A DNA stretch of 24,577 nucleotides, from assembly GCA_019746355.1 (NCBI GenBank), contig JAIESC010000241.1, positions 1-24,577 of the forward strand. Direction: 5' to 3'. Source of the DNA: Xanthobacteraceae bacterium (GTDB taxonomy: Bacteria > Pseudomonadota > Alphaproteobacteria > Rhizobiales > Xanthobacteraceae). The position numbers were made by a program, and so were the translations under genes. The notes beneath the pieces were generated by a model. That model did not search any database, was not told the DNA's origin, and was given only the letters and a program-made list of their open reading frames with translations. Below are positions 15,771 to 24,142 of the stretch, one piece after another; position 1 is the first letter of the stretch; every line of letters begins with the position of its first letter.

Positions 15771-17084
15771 ATGCCGGCTTTCGAGGTCACGCACGCGCGG
15801 GTGTTCGCCATCGCGGGCCCGGCGATGCTCGCGAACCTCACGACGCCGCTGCTTGGCATCGTCGGCACCGCGGTGATCGGCCGGCTCGGCGAGGCGCACC
15901 TGCTTGGCGCCGTCGCCATGTCGGCGCTGGTGTTCGACTGCGTGTTCTGGGTGTTCGGCTTTCTGCGCATGGGCACGGTGGCGCTGACCGCCCAGGCGCT
16001 CGGTGCCAACGACACGGTTGAGCAGCGCGCGGTGCTCGGGCGGGCGCTGCTGATCGCCGCGGTCATCGGCATCGCGTTGATCGTGGTGCAAACTCCGCTC
16101 GCTGCGGTCACCTACGCGCTGATGGGCGGCAGCGATGCGGTGACGGAGGCGGCGAAGGCCTATTTCTTGGTCCGCATCTGGTCGGCGCCGTTTGCGCTCG
16201 CAAGCTATGCGGTGCTGGGCTGGCTGGTCGGACTGGCCCGGACCGGCCTGGCGCTCGCCCTGCAGATCGCCGTCAACCTGATCAACATGGCCGCGACCGC
16301 CTGGCTGGTGCTCCATGCCGGTCTCGGCGTCGAAGGCGCGGCGCTCGGCTCGGTGATCGCGGAAGTCGCAGGCTTTGCCGCAAGCCTCGCCGTCGCCGTC
16401 GTGCTGCTGCGCGGCCGGGCCGGCTTCCGCTGGGCCGACGTGCTGGATCGGGCCAGGCTGCTGCGGATGCTCGCGATCAATCGCGACATCATGATCCGCA
16501 CCTTTGCGCTGATCGCGGCCTTTGCGTTCTTTACCGCCCAGGGCGCACGTGCCGGCGACACGCTGCTCGCGGCGAACGCCGTGCTGCACAACTTCACGCT
16601 GATCGGCAGCTTCTTCCTCGACGGCTTTGCCACCGCCGCGCAGCAGCTTTGCGGACAGGCGACCGGCGCGCGCGACCGCACCGCCTTTGACCGATCGGTG
16701 CGTCTGATCCTCGGATGGGGCTTTGGCTTCGGCGTCGCAACGACGCTGCTGTTTCTGATATCCGGCAACGCGCTGATCGACGTGATGACGGCAAGTCCCG
16801 AGGTGCGCAGCGCGGCTCGCGATTTCATGATCCTCGCGGCGCTCGCGCCGGCCGCGGGCGTTCTCGCCTATGCCTATGACGGCATCTACATCGGCGCGAC
16901 CTGGGCGCGCGACATGCGCAATCTGATGGTCGCGGCGCTGGCGGTGTACTTTGCCGCGTGGTGGACGCTGACGCCGTTCGGCAACGCCGGGCTGTGGTGG
17001 GCGCTGCTGATGTTCCTCCTGGCGCGCGGCGTCTTGCAGGGCGCGCGATATCCGGCGCTGCTGCGCATGACTTTCAAGGGGTGA
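15771..17084 (+). CDS. MATE-family multidrug exporter (DinF-like)
   Basis: This 437-residue protein is an inner membrane transporter of the MATE family, DinF branch, which exports drugs or metabolites in exchange for H+ or Na+. About 12 hydrophobic helices can be seen. The family pattern near the N-terminus is AIAGPAMLANLTTPLLGIVG, then TAVIGRLGEAHLLGAVAM, and the second half has FLDGFATAAQQLCGQATGAR. Its length is normal. The stop at 17082-17084 touches the end of the convergent pyrD gene with no space, so transcription from either side may run into the other gene. Confidence 0.9.
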   Translation: MPAFEVTHARVFAIAGPAMLANLTTPLLGIVGTAVIGRLGEAHLLGAVAMSALVFDCVFWVFGFLRMGTVALTAQALGANDTVEQRAVLGRALLIAAVIGIALIVVQTPLAAVTYALMGGSDAVTEAAKAYFLVRIWSAPFALASYAVLGWLVGLARTGLALALQIAVNLINMAATAWLVLHAGLGVEGAALGSVIAEVAGFAASLAVAVVLLRGRAGFRWADVLDRARLLRMLAINRDIMIRTFALIAAFAFFTAQGARAGDTLLAANAVLHNFTLIGSFFLDGFATAAQQLCGQATGARDRTAFDRSVRLILGWGFGFGVATTLLFLISGNALIDVMTASPEVRSAARDFMILAALAPAAGVLAYAYDGIYIGATWARDMRNLMVAALAVYFAAWWTLTPFGNAGLWWALLMFLLARGVLQGARYPALLRMTFKG

Positions 17085-18179
17085 TCAGGCCGGCCAGTTT
17101 TCCGCCGTCACCGCGGCGGCATCCATGCCGACCAGATCGGAAAGCTTGGCAGCGCCATCACGCTCGAGCTCCGCGGTGAGCGCGGCCTTGATCTCCGAGA
17201 CGAGGCTCAAGCCGCGGAACACCAGCGCACTGTAAAGCTGCAGCAGGTCCGCGCCGGCGCGGATCTTGGCGAGCGCCGCCTCGCCCGAATCGATGCCGCC
17301 GACGCCGATCAGCGGGAATGCGCCCTCGACCCGCACGTAAGTTTCCGCGAGCATCCGCGTCGCCAGCGGATAGAGCGGCTTGCCGGAGAGCCCGCCCGCC
17401 TCTCTTGCGATGGCCGCGTCGCGCAGGCCCGGCGGCCGGCTGATGGTGGTGTTGCCGACGATCATGCCGTCGATCTTGCGCAACCGCGCCACGCCGACGA
17501 TGTCGTCGAGGTCGGTCAGCGACAGATCGGGCGCGATCTTGAGCAGCACCGGCGTCGGACCTGCATTGCGCGCGACGCGGTCGCGGGTCTCGACGATGCG
17601 GGCGAGCAGATCGTCGAGCGCCGACGCCCGCTGCAACTCGCGCAGGCCCGGCGTGTTGGGCGAGGAGATGTTGACGGTGACGTAGCTTGCGACCGGCGCG
17701 ACCTGCTCGATCATGCGGATGTAGTCGGCGGCGCGGTCGGCCGAGTCCTTGTTGGCGCCGACATTGACGCCGACGATGCCGCCGCGCCCGACCCGGGCGG
17801 CAAGCCGCGGCAACACGATACCGGCGCCGACGCTGTTGAAACCGAGGCGGTTGATGACCGCCTGATCCTGGTTCAGGCGGAACACCCGCGGCCGCGGGTT
17901 GCCGGGCTGCGGCAGCGGCGTCACCGTGCCGATCTCGACAAAGCCGAAGCCGAGCCGCAGCAGGGCGTCCGGCACCTCGGCATGCTTGTCGAAGCCGGGG
18001 GCGAGCCCCACCGGATTGGGGAAATTGAGGCCGAAGGCCCGCACTGCGAGCCGTGCATCGTCCGGCCGCGACGGCGGCAGCGGAACGGCCCTCAGGGCCT
18101 TGATGACCAGCGAATGAGCGTCTTCAGGATCGAAGGCACGCAGCAATGGCCGGGCCAACCGGTCGAACAAGCCAATCAC
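17085..18179 (-). CDS. pyrD: Dihydroorotate dehydrogenase (quinone), class 2
   Basis: This 364-residue enzyme oxidises dihydroorotate to orotate in pyrimidine synthesis and passes electrons to quinone at the inner membrane. The N-terminal membrane-contact helices (IGLFDRLARPLLRAFDPEDA) precede the barrel. FPNPVGLAPGFDK, VTVNISSPNTPGLR with catalytic Ser173, VGNTTISRPPGL, GGLSGKPL and VGGIDSGEAALAKI are all present, so it is a complete class 2 enzyme. The start is a GTG at 18177-18179. It is divergent from the S24 repressor gene, whose promoter region it shares. The atypical paralogue at 5492-6589 lacks several of these blocks. Confidence 0.95.
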   Translation of the reverse strand: MIGLFDRLARPLLRAFDPEDAHSLVIKALRAVPLPPSRPDDARLAVRAFGLNFPNPVGLAPGFDKHAEVPDALLRLGFGFVEIGTVTPLPQPGNPRPRVFRLNQDQAVINRLGFNSVGAGIVLPRLAARVGRGGIVGVNVGANKDSADRAADYIRMIEQVAPVASYVTVNISSPNTPGLRELQRASALDDLLARIVETRDRVARNAGPTPVLLKIAPDLSLTDLDDIVGVARLRKIDGMIVGNTTISRPPGLRDAAIAREAGGLSGKPLYPLATRMLAETYVRVEGAFPLIGVGGIDSGEAALAKIRAGADLLQLYSALVFRGLSLVSEIKAALTAELERDGAAKLSDLVGMDAAAVTAENWPA

Positions 18180-18253
18180 GAGCGCCCCGGGATGAAAGTG
18201 GCGCGGACCCTATCGGCCAGTCCCGCGTTGTTCAAGGGTCGTCGGAGAAGGAC

Positions 18254-18280
18254 TCGACACCTTGCGTATCGGGCTATAAT
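18254..18280 (+). promoter_or_regulatory. Sigma-70-like promoter of the S24 regulator gene
   Basis: A consensus TATAAT lies at 18275-18280, with TCGACA (18254-18259) 15 bases upstream as a possible -35. The start codon of the regulator follows 33 bases downstream. A perfect -10 is uncommon in such a GC-rich genome. No GTTC-N7-GTTC LexA box of the alphaproteobacterial type was seen. Confidence 0.5.
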
Positions 18281-18313
18281 TCCTACCTGTGGACAGAAGT
18301 CTCGCTTTTGGGG

Positions 18314-18958
18314 ATGCCCATGCCTGCCGCCCAGCTGACGCACAATCAAATCTGGACCGCCCTGGATCGTCTGGCCGCCCGCGCCGACCTGTCGCCGTCG
18401 GGGCTGGCCAAGAAGTCAGGTCTCGACCCGACCACCTTCAACAAGTCGAAGCGCATCACCCCTGACGGTCGGGCGCGCTGGCCCTCGACCGAATCGGTTG
18501 CCAAGGCGCTGGCCGCCACCGGCGTGAGCGTCGGCACGTTCGTGACCCTGATCACCGATGCGGCGGGCTCCACCAAATCGGTGCCGCTGATCGGCCTCAC
18601 CCAGGCCGGCTCCGGCGGCTACTTCGACGACGGCGGCTATCCGATCGGCAAGGGCTGGGACGAGATCGCCTTCCCGCAGGTGACCGACGATCACGCCTAT
18701 GCGCTGGAAATCGCCGGCGATTCCATGCTGCCGGCCTATCGCGACGGCGACGTGATCGTCGTATCGCCGGCCGCTCCGGTGCGCCGCGGCGACCGCGTGG
18801 TGGTCAAGACCAGGAAGGGCGAGGTGATGGTCAAGGAGCTGAAGCGCCAGACCGCGAAGCAGGTGGAGCTGAAATCGCTCAATCCCGCCCATGCCGAGCG
18901 CACGCTCGCCAACAGCGACGTGGTCTGGATTGCGCGCGTCGTCTGGGCGAGCCAGTAG
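18314..18958 (+). CDS. LexA/CI-like helix-turn-helix regulator with S24 peptidase domain
   Basis: This 214-residue protein has an N-terminal helix-turn-helix (about residues 12-70: SGLAKKSGLDPTTFNKSKRI) and a C-terminal S24 self-cleavage domain. The catalytic dyad is visible as Ser137 in AGDSMLP and Lys174 in EVMVKELKR. A possible cleavage site is Ala98-Gly99 in TQAGSGG. Such proteins are phage-repressor-like or LexA-like regulators that may cleave themselves under RecA activation. It starts at ATG 18314 or 18320, both without a strong ribosome-binding site. It is divergent from pyrD, with 134 bases between. No phage genes are nearby, so it is probably a resident chromosomal regulator. Its targets are unknown. 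Confidence 0.85.
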   Translation: MPMPAAQLTHNQIWTALDRLAARADLSPSGLAKKSGLDPTTFNKSKRITPDGRARWPSTESVAKALAATGVSVGTFVTLITDAAGSTKSVPLIGLTQAGSGGYFDDGGYPIGKGWDEIAFPQVTDDHAYALEIAGDSMLPAYRDGDVIVVSPAAPVRRGDRVVVKTRKGEVMVKELKRQTAKQVELKSLNPAHAERTLANSDVVWIARVVWASQ

Positions 18959-19024
18959 CGGCGACACCGCATTTGGTGGTATCCGGTTCCCATCGTGATT
19001 TTCAGTTGGCAATGGGGAGCCGTC

Positions 19025-19585
19025 ATGACATTCCGGACTGACCTTTCCGCGACATGCCCGTGCTGCGGCGACCTGCTTCGAGGCCAGTTCAGCCGCCGCC
19101 GTTTCATGCAAGGCGCAGCGGCGGCGGGCGCCGTGCTGGCGATGCCGTCACCCATGGCGCTTGCGGCAAGCGGAAACTACGAGGCCATGGTGCTGAGCTG
19201 CATCGACCCGCGGCTTCAGGAGCCGGTCCGCCGCTACACCGCCCGGCGCGGACTGACCGGCAAATACAGCCAGTTCGTCATTGCCGGCGCAGCGGTCGGT
19301 GTCGTCGCAGACGCGTTCAAGGACTGGCACAAGGCGTTCTGGGACAACCTCGCCGCCTCCGTGGAGCTGCACAACATCAAGCGCGTGATCGCGATCGACC
19401 ATCGCGATTGCGGTGCCGCCAAGATCGCTTACGGCGCTGATAAGGTTGCCAATCCAAAGATCGAGACGGAAACCCATCGCGCCGCGCTGGACGAGTTCCG
19501 CAAGCAGATGGCGGCGCGCCAGCCGGCGTTGAAGGTGGAAACCGGCCTGATGGCGATCAACGGCCGGTTTCAAACGCTCACCTGA
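19025..19585 (+). CDS. Tat-exported beta-carbonic-anhydrase-like protein
   Basis: This 186-residue protein carries a twin-arginine signal (SRRRFMQGAAAAGAVLAMPS, about residues 23-42) behind an unusual N-terminus with the Cys block CPCC (11-14). The mature part has the beta-carbonic anhydrase zinc and dyad pattern: Cys59-x-Asp61-x-Arg63 in SCIDPR, and His126-x-x-Cys129 in DHRDCG. All four key positions are kept, so it may bind zinc and be active on CO2 in the periplasm. The part after the HxxC block is short, about 57 residues. The ATG is preceded by GGGAG with a fair spacing. It is convergent with the TauE/SafE gene. Confidence 0.75.
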   Translation: MTFRTDLSATCPCCGDLLRGQFSRRRFMQGAAAAGAVLAMPSPMALAASGNYEAMVLSCIDPRLQEPVRRYTARRGLTGKYSQFVIAGAAVGVVADAFKDWHKAFWDNLAASVELHNIKRVIAIDHRDCGAAKIAYGADKVANPKIETETHRAALDEFRKQMAARQPALKVETGLMAINGRFQTLT

Positions 19586-19624
19586 CGCGACGGACGTGGA
19601 CGGCGCGTTCGACTACGCGGCCGG

Positions 19625-20368
19625 TCACGTCCCTTGCCATAGCAACAGCCCGCCGCGCACCAGATAGACCACGGCCAGCGTGTAGATGATCACGCGGGTC
19701 CACTGGCGGAAGCCGTGGTCGGTCATGCGCTCGAGCACGTAGGGCGCGAGCACCGCGCCCACCAGCGCCAGCGCAATGCCCGGCCCCCAGTGCTCGACCT
19801 TGAGATCGCCGATGCCGGCGAGCGAGCCGAAATAGGCTGCGCGCAGCACGTGGCTGAACGTCTGGGTGATCGCCTTGGTGGCGTTGGTGGTCTTGCGGTC
19901 GAGCTTGCTTCGGTTGAAGAAAATATCGAGGAACAGCCCGCCGACGCCGGCCATGAACTGCAGCACCGTGGTGAAGATGCCGGTGAAGAACGGAACGCCG
20001 CGCCACTCGATGTTCGGCCGCATCGATTGCGGCAGTACGTCCACCGAGAACGGCATCAGGCCGAGCAGGATGTAGACGATCGCCTTGTCCGGCACGTAGG
20101 CGAGATAGCGCATCACCGCGAACGCGATCATCGCGCCGCCGACATAGCCGTAAAAAATCGGCCACAGCACGTAATGGCGCCAGTGCAGCGCGCGCCAGCC
20201 GTTGGCAACCAGCTGGATGATCGAGAACAGCAGCATGCCGGTCGCGACGTCGAAGTAGATCAGCAGCACGCCGAGCAGAATCATGCCGCCGGCCATGCCG
20301 AACACGCCGGAGATGAACGACGACAGGACGATCGTAGAGCCGATGATGGCGAGCGAAGCGGGAGTCAT
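19625..20368 (-). CDS. TauE/SafE (TSUP) family membrane transporter
   Basis: This 247-residue protein is a membrane protein of the TauE/SafE family, with about seven or eight hydrophobic helices and the two similar halves typical of the family. The first half begins SFISGVFGMAGGMILLGVLL and the second has TVLQFMAGVGGLFLDIFFNR. Family members export sulfite, sulfoacetate or other small organic anions; the substrate here is unknown. The start ATG at 20366-20368 has GGGAG within the preceding bases of the minus strand (coding strand begins ATGACTCCCGCT). It lies downstream of lysK, beyond a hairpin, so it probably has its own promoter. Confidence 0.85.
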   Translation of the reverse strand: MTPASLAIIGSTIVLSSFISGVFGMAGGMILLGVLLIYFDVATGMLLFSIIQLVANGWRALHWRHYVLWPIFYGYVGGAMIAFAVMRYLAYVPDKAIVYILLGLMPFSVDVLPQSMRPNIEWRGVPFFTGIFTTVLQFMAGVGGLFLDIFFNRSKLDRKTTNATKAITQTFSHVLRAAYFGSLAGIGDLKVEHWGPGIALALVGAVLAPYVLERMTDHGFRQWTRVIIYTLAVVYLVRGGLLLWQGT

Positions 20369-20400
20369 TCAAATGGAATGTTAGAGCAAATCGCGGTCTT

Positions 20401-20442
20401 GTGTCCCGGGCGCAGCGCAGTGCTGCGCCGCATCCGGGACAC
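20401..20442. terminator. Palindromic hairpin between lysK and the TauE/SafE gene
   Basis: GTGTCCCGG at the left end and CCGGGACAC at the right end pair, with inner GCGCAGC/GCTGCGC arms around a short loop. It starts six bases past the lysK stop on the minus strand. It could end lysK transcription, although no run of T follows on that strand. Its arms resemble the other GC-rich intergenic palindromes in the window. Confidence 0.55.
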
Positions 20443-20448
20443 GAGCAA

Positions 20449-22080
20449 CTAAGCCGACCTCGCCAGCGCGCCGTCGATCATGTCGACGGTGTTCTTCAGG
20501 CCGTAGACCGCGACGAACGAGCCGAAGCGCGGGCCTTTCTCCTGGCCGAGCAGCACCTGGTAGAGCATGTTGAACCAGTCGAGCGAGACGCCGGGCTTGC
20601 CGTCCTTGGCCTTCTTCTTCTCGTCGAGAAACGGCGGACGCCGGCCGACGTCATAGAGCACGTCCTGAACCTCTTCGGCGGTCGAATCCGCGCGCAGGTT
20701 GGACAGCGCGTCGCGCAGGTCGAGCAGCGCCTTGCGCTCCTCCGTCGTGGGCTGGCGGAACTTCTTCTCGGGCAGGACGAAGTCGCGGTAGTAGTTGATC
20801 GCGTAGCCCACCATGGCATCGAGCTTCGGATGGGTCTGCGGCGTCACGCCCGGCCGGTAGCGGCCGATGAAGCCCCACAGCGTGCCGGCGTTCTCGGCGT
20901 TCGACGACGACACCAGCGTCAGCAGCATCGAGAACGAGATCGGCATGTCGGCCTTGGGCGGCCTGCCGGAATGGATGTGCCAGACCGGATTGCCCAACCG
21001 CTGCTTGCCGTCCTGCCGGTCGTAGCCGTCGAGGAACTGCTGGTAGTCGTCGACGTTGCGCGGGATGACGTCGAAGTAGAGCCGCTTCGCCGCCTTCGGC
21101 TCGCGATACATGAACAGCGACAGGCTCTCGGGGCTGGCGTAGCGCAACCACTCCTCGATGGTGAGGCCGTTGCCCTTGGACTTGGAGATCTTCTGGCCTT
21201 TTTCGTCCAAGAAGAGCTCGTAGTTGAAGCCTTCCGGCGGCGCGCCGCCGAGCGCGCGGCAGATCTCGCCTGAAAGCTTGACCGAATCGATCAGGTCCTT
21301 GCCGGCCATCTCGTAATCGACGCCGAGCGCGACCCAGCGCATCGCCCAGTCGGGCTTCCATTGCAGCTTGCAGCGGCCGCCGGTGACCGGAACGGTGAAG
21401 CGCTCCTGGGTCTCGGGCTCCTCATAGGTGATGGTGCCGCGGCCCGCGTCATGCGCCAGCACCGGCACCTGCAGCACCACGCCGGTGCGCAGGTCGATCG
21501 GCAGGAACGGCGAATAGGTCTGCGCCCGCTCCTCGCGCAGCGACGGCAGCATGATGTTCATCACCGCGTCGAAGTTCTCGAGCAGCTTCAAGAGCGTCGC
21601 GTCGAACCGGCCGGACTTGTAGCACTGCGTCGACGAATAGAACTCGTAGTCGAAGCCGAAGGTGTCGAGGAAGGCGCGCAGCCGCGCATTGTTGTGCTCG
21701 CCGAACGACGGGTGCGTGCCGAACGGGTCGCGCACCTTGGTCAGCGGCTTGCCGAGGTCCTCGGCCAGCATCTCCTTGTTCGGCACGTTGTCGGGCACCT
21801 TGCGCAGCCCGTCCATGTCGTCGGAGAAGGCGATCAGCCGGGTCTTGACCTTGTCGTCGGTCAGCACGCGGAAGGCGTGGCGCACCATGGTGGTGCGCGC
21901 CACCTCGCCGAAGGTGCCGATGTGCGGCAGGCCCGAGGGGCCGTAGCCGGTCTCGAAGATCACCTCGTCCTTGGGCTTCTTCTTCAGGCGCGCAACGATC
22001 TTGCGGGCTTCCTCGAACGGCCAGGCGTTCGACTGCTCGGCCAGCTCACGCAGGGAGGCTGCGGTTTCAATCACAGACAT
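20449..22080 (-). CDS. lysK: Lysyl-tRNA synthetase, class I
   Basis: This 543-residue enzyme charges tRNA-Lys with lysine. It is of class I, the archaeal type also kept in many alphaproteobacteria, not the usual class II LysS. The HIGH-like motif is PHIGT (residues 52-56) in [13 protein letters not shown], and the KMSKS-like motif is KISKS (297-301). The C-terminal helical domain continues to residue 543 with no break. The ATG at 22078-22080 has GGAG with six bases of spacing; a neighbouring ATG at 22081-22083 is possible. A TTG at 22131 in the same frame would overlap the upstream gene and is unlikely. It is co-directional with the SGNH and OpgC genes. Confidence 0.95.
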   Translation of the reverse strand: MSVIETAASLRELAEQSNAWPFEEARKIVARLKKKPKDEVIFETGYGPSGLPHIGTFGEVARTTMVRHAFRVLTDDKVKTRLIAFSDDMDGLRKVPDNVPNKEMLAEDLGKPLTKVRDPFGTHPSFGEHNNARLRAFLDTFGFDYEFYSSTQCYKSGRFDATLLKLLENFDAVMNIMLPSLREERAQTYSPFLPIDLRTGVVLQVPVLAHDAGRGTITYEEPETQERFTVPVTGGRCKLQWKPDWAMRWVALGVDYEMAGKDLIDSVKLSGEICRALGGAPPEGFNYELFLDEKGQKISKSKGNGLTIEEWLRYASPESLSLFMYREPKAAKRLYFDVIPRNVDDYQQFLDGYDRQDGKQRLGNPVWHIHSGRPPKADMPISFSMLLTLVSSSNAENAGTLWGFIGRYRPGVTPQTHPKLDAMVGYAINYYRDFVLPEKKFRQPTTEERKALLDLRDALSNLRADSTAEEVQDVLYDVGRRPPFLDEKKKAKDGKPGVSLDWFNMLYQVLLGQEKGPRFGSFVAVYGLKNTVDMIDGALARSA

Positions 22081-22127
22081 CATCGGCTCCGGAACGGCCA
22101 CTTCATTAAGTGGCGGCTCCGATGGCG

Positions 22128-23003
22128 TCAATTGCGCGGCGGGTTGTTTTGCTGCGGCGGCTGGGGGGCCTGAACCGGCGCGCCCACGGATTGCAGTTTT
22201 TTGCCGAATATGCCGAGCGTAATGGCCCGCGCCATGTACTGGGACAGGCAGACATAGCCCGCCTCGCTGCGCTGAAACTCGTCGGGAACGAGGCCGCCGC
22301 CGCCGCTTTCGGCGCGCGCCAGGAACTGCTGCGCCTCGTAGCGGCGCACGATCATGACGTTCTCCTTGGCAGCGATCTTGCGGAGCGCGTCACGCACCGC
22401 GCGGTAGTTGTCGTCCACCTTCATCCGATCGACGTATTGCAGCCCGACCAGGACGACGTCGACCTTGTGCTCCTTGAGCCAGGTGAGCGTATCCATGACC
22501 GTCTGCTCGAACTCCTCGAGCGGGACATAGGCCAGCGCGTCATTGGTGCCGACCTGCCACAGCACCAGGTCCGGCTCGGTGAGCGCGACCTCGTTCTTGA
22601 TGCGCTGGGCCGCCTGCGCCGACAGTTCGCCGGACACGCCGCGGTTGATCATGACGACGTCGAGGCCTTTGACCGCCTGCTTCAGCAGGCGGCTCACGGT
22701 GTCGCCGTGGCTGCCATACATGCGGCGGCTGAGCACCGGCGAAGCGCCGATCGCGAGAATTTTGATCTGCTTGCGGTTTTGCAGCGCAGCCGCGACATGC
22801 GGCAGCGGCGACTCCTCGACGATGGCGGTGCTGCCGATCTGGCAGTCCTGCGAGAACGGCGCGGGAACCGGCGGCGGCACAGGCTGCGCCGCAGCCTGGC
22901 CGTAAGCCGGACCGTGGAGGCTCGCTGCGAGCAGGCTCAGGGCGAGGATGCGACAGATGCTCTCGAACCGGCCTTGATGTCTTCGCGCAGTTCCGGAAGC
23001 CAT
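22128..23003 (-). CDS. SGNH/GDSL-family hydrolase, exported
   Basis: This 291-residue protein has a signal peptide ([20 protein letters not shown]) and a Pro-rich linker before the hydrolase domain. Blocks consistent with the SGNH fold are visible: [20 protein letters not shown] (block I region with Ser), MINRGVSGE (Gly block), and [13 protein letters not shown] (the Asn block). The last block, near YMARAI, has no clear DxxH, so the catalytic His is not obvious. Its start at 23003 lies 67 bases inside the upstream opgC gene, in another frame. A pairing of an SGNH domain with an acyltransferase-3 partner is known from O-antigen and glucan modifying proteins, so a joint role in glucan acylation or deacylation is plausible. 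Confidence 0.75.
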   Translation of the reverse strand: MASGTARRHQGRFESICRILALSLLAASLHGPAYGQAAAQPVPPPVPAPFSQDCQIGSTAIVEESPLPHVAAALQNRKQIKILAIGASPVLSRRMYGSHGDTVSRLLKQAVKGLDVVMINRGVSGELSAQAAQRIKNEVALTEPDLVLWQVGTNDALAYVPLEEFEQTVMDTLTWLKEHKVDVVLVGLQYVDRMKVDDNYRAVRDALRKIAAKENVMIVRRYEAQQFLARAESGGGGLVPDEFQRSEAGYVCLSQYMARAITLGIFGKKLQSVGAPVQAPQPPQQNNPPRN

Positions 23004-24052
23004 GCCGTAACAGCCATGATGGCGACACCCAAGATTAACACGGCGGTGTCGCTGTAGATATTACCCTGGTAGAGGTAGCGCACGATCTGGCCGGCCAGAC
23101 TCAGCACCGAGCCGACGCAGAACACATAAAGCGAATTGCGCCCCAGCATCGACAGAAACTCGACCAATCCGGACGCCCACCGCTTGATATAAGGATAGGT
23201 TATCGAGAACAAAGCGATCAACGCCAGGAACTGAATGACGCGGGGCGGGCTGTTGAAAGGCTTGCTGATCAGGAAGAACAGCTTGGGATTCGGCAGCTTG
23301 GTCGGGTCGAACCACCACCAGTCGTTATAGGCCACAACGGCCCCGCAGATCACGATCGGCACCGCGATGATGCGGAGCGGCACGATATGCTGCCGTGCAA
23401 AACCGCCGATGCCGTCCTGGCGCGCCAGCACGAAACCCAGCACGAAAATGAGCTGCCAGGCGAGCGGGTTAAAGAACCACTCGCCCTCGACCGGCCAGGT
23501 CGGGACCCCGATGTTGAAGGCGAGCGTCACCAGATAGATCGCAAGCGAGACCGGCAGCACGAGATGGGGCGCAAAGCGGTCGATCAGCACGAACAGCGGC
23601 GCCATGAACATCAGCACCACGTAAAGCGGCAGGATGTTGAAGTAGCCGAGCTGATGGGTGAGCAGCGCGAGCCCGACATGGGTCGGTATCGGCTCCTGAA
23701 ACACCGCGGCGGCGTTGTGCCATTCGAGCAGCAGCGGGTTGTCGCTCAGCACCGCGGCCGCGGCGAGCATCGCGATCGCGATCATGGTGATCAGGATCTG
23801 CGCCGCATAAAGCGTCAGCGCGCGGCCGCCGAGCCGCAGCACGAGGTACCACAGCGCGTGCTGGCGCCCCGGCGTGCCGACCACGTAGCGCAGCGCCCAG
23901 CCCGCAAGGAAGACGAACAGGTCGGCTGAGTCCGACAACGAATAGTTCGCGTGGGTGAAGCGCGTGTAGTAGATGCCCGGAATGTGATTGATGAAAATCG
24001 AGATCAGCGCGAAGCCGCGCCAGAAATCGATTGCATTGGCTTGGCGGGTCAT
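22937..24052 (-). CDS. opgC: OpgC-family succinyl transferase for periplasmic glucans
   Basis: This 371-residue protein is a multi-helix membrane protein of the OpgC family, related to acyltransferase-3, which adds succinyl groups to osmoregulated periplasmic glucans. The N-terminus has the family block NAIDFWRGFALISIFINHIP followed by a SDSADLFVFLAGWALRYVVG segment. About ten hydrophobic helices follow. Its length is normal. Its end overlaps the SGNH gene by 67 bases, so the two are tightly linked. The ribosome-binding site upstream of the ATG is weak. No opgG or opgH gene is in the window. Confidence 0.88.
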   Translation of the reverse strand: MTRQANAIDFWRGFALISIFINHIPGIYYTRFTHANYSLSDSADLFVFLAGWALRYVVGTPGRQHALWYLVLRLGGRALTLYAAQILITMIAIAMLAAAAVLSDNPLLLEWHNAAAVFQEPIPTHVGLALLTHQLGYFNILPLYVVLMFMAPLFVLIDRFAPHLVLPVSLAIYLVTLAFNIGVPTWPVEGEWFFNPLAWQLIFVLGFVLARQDGIGGFARQHIVPLRIIAVPIVICGAVVAYNDWWWFDPTKLPNPKLFFLISKPFNSPPRVIQFLALIALFSITYPYIKRWASGLVEFLSMLGRNSLYVFCVGSVLSLAGQIVRYLYQGNIYSDTAVLILGVAIMAVTAWLPELREDIKAGSRASVASSP

Positions 24053-24142
24053 TCGCTATCCGAGCCAGAAACTCGCAAACAAAGCTAGCGCGCTGCATCG
24101 GCCGCGTCATCAAACAGCATCGTGATCAAACACTCGTCCAGC

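Noticed and set aside
22081..22131. TTG start giving lysK 17 extra residues
   Set aside because: The ATG at 22080 has a better ribosome-binding site and the extension would overlap the SGNH stop.
20401..23057. Plus-strand open frames of 270-315 residues over lysK and the SGNH gene
   Set aside because: These are antisense shadows rich in Arg, Val, Leu and His; the opposite strand encodes complete conserved proteins.
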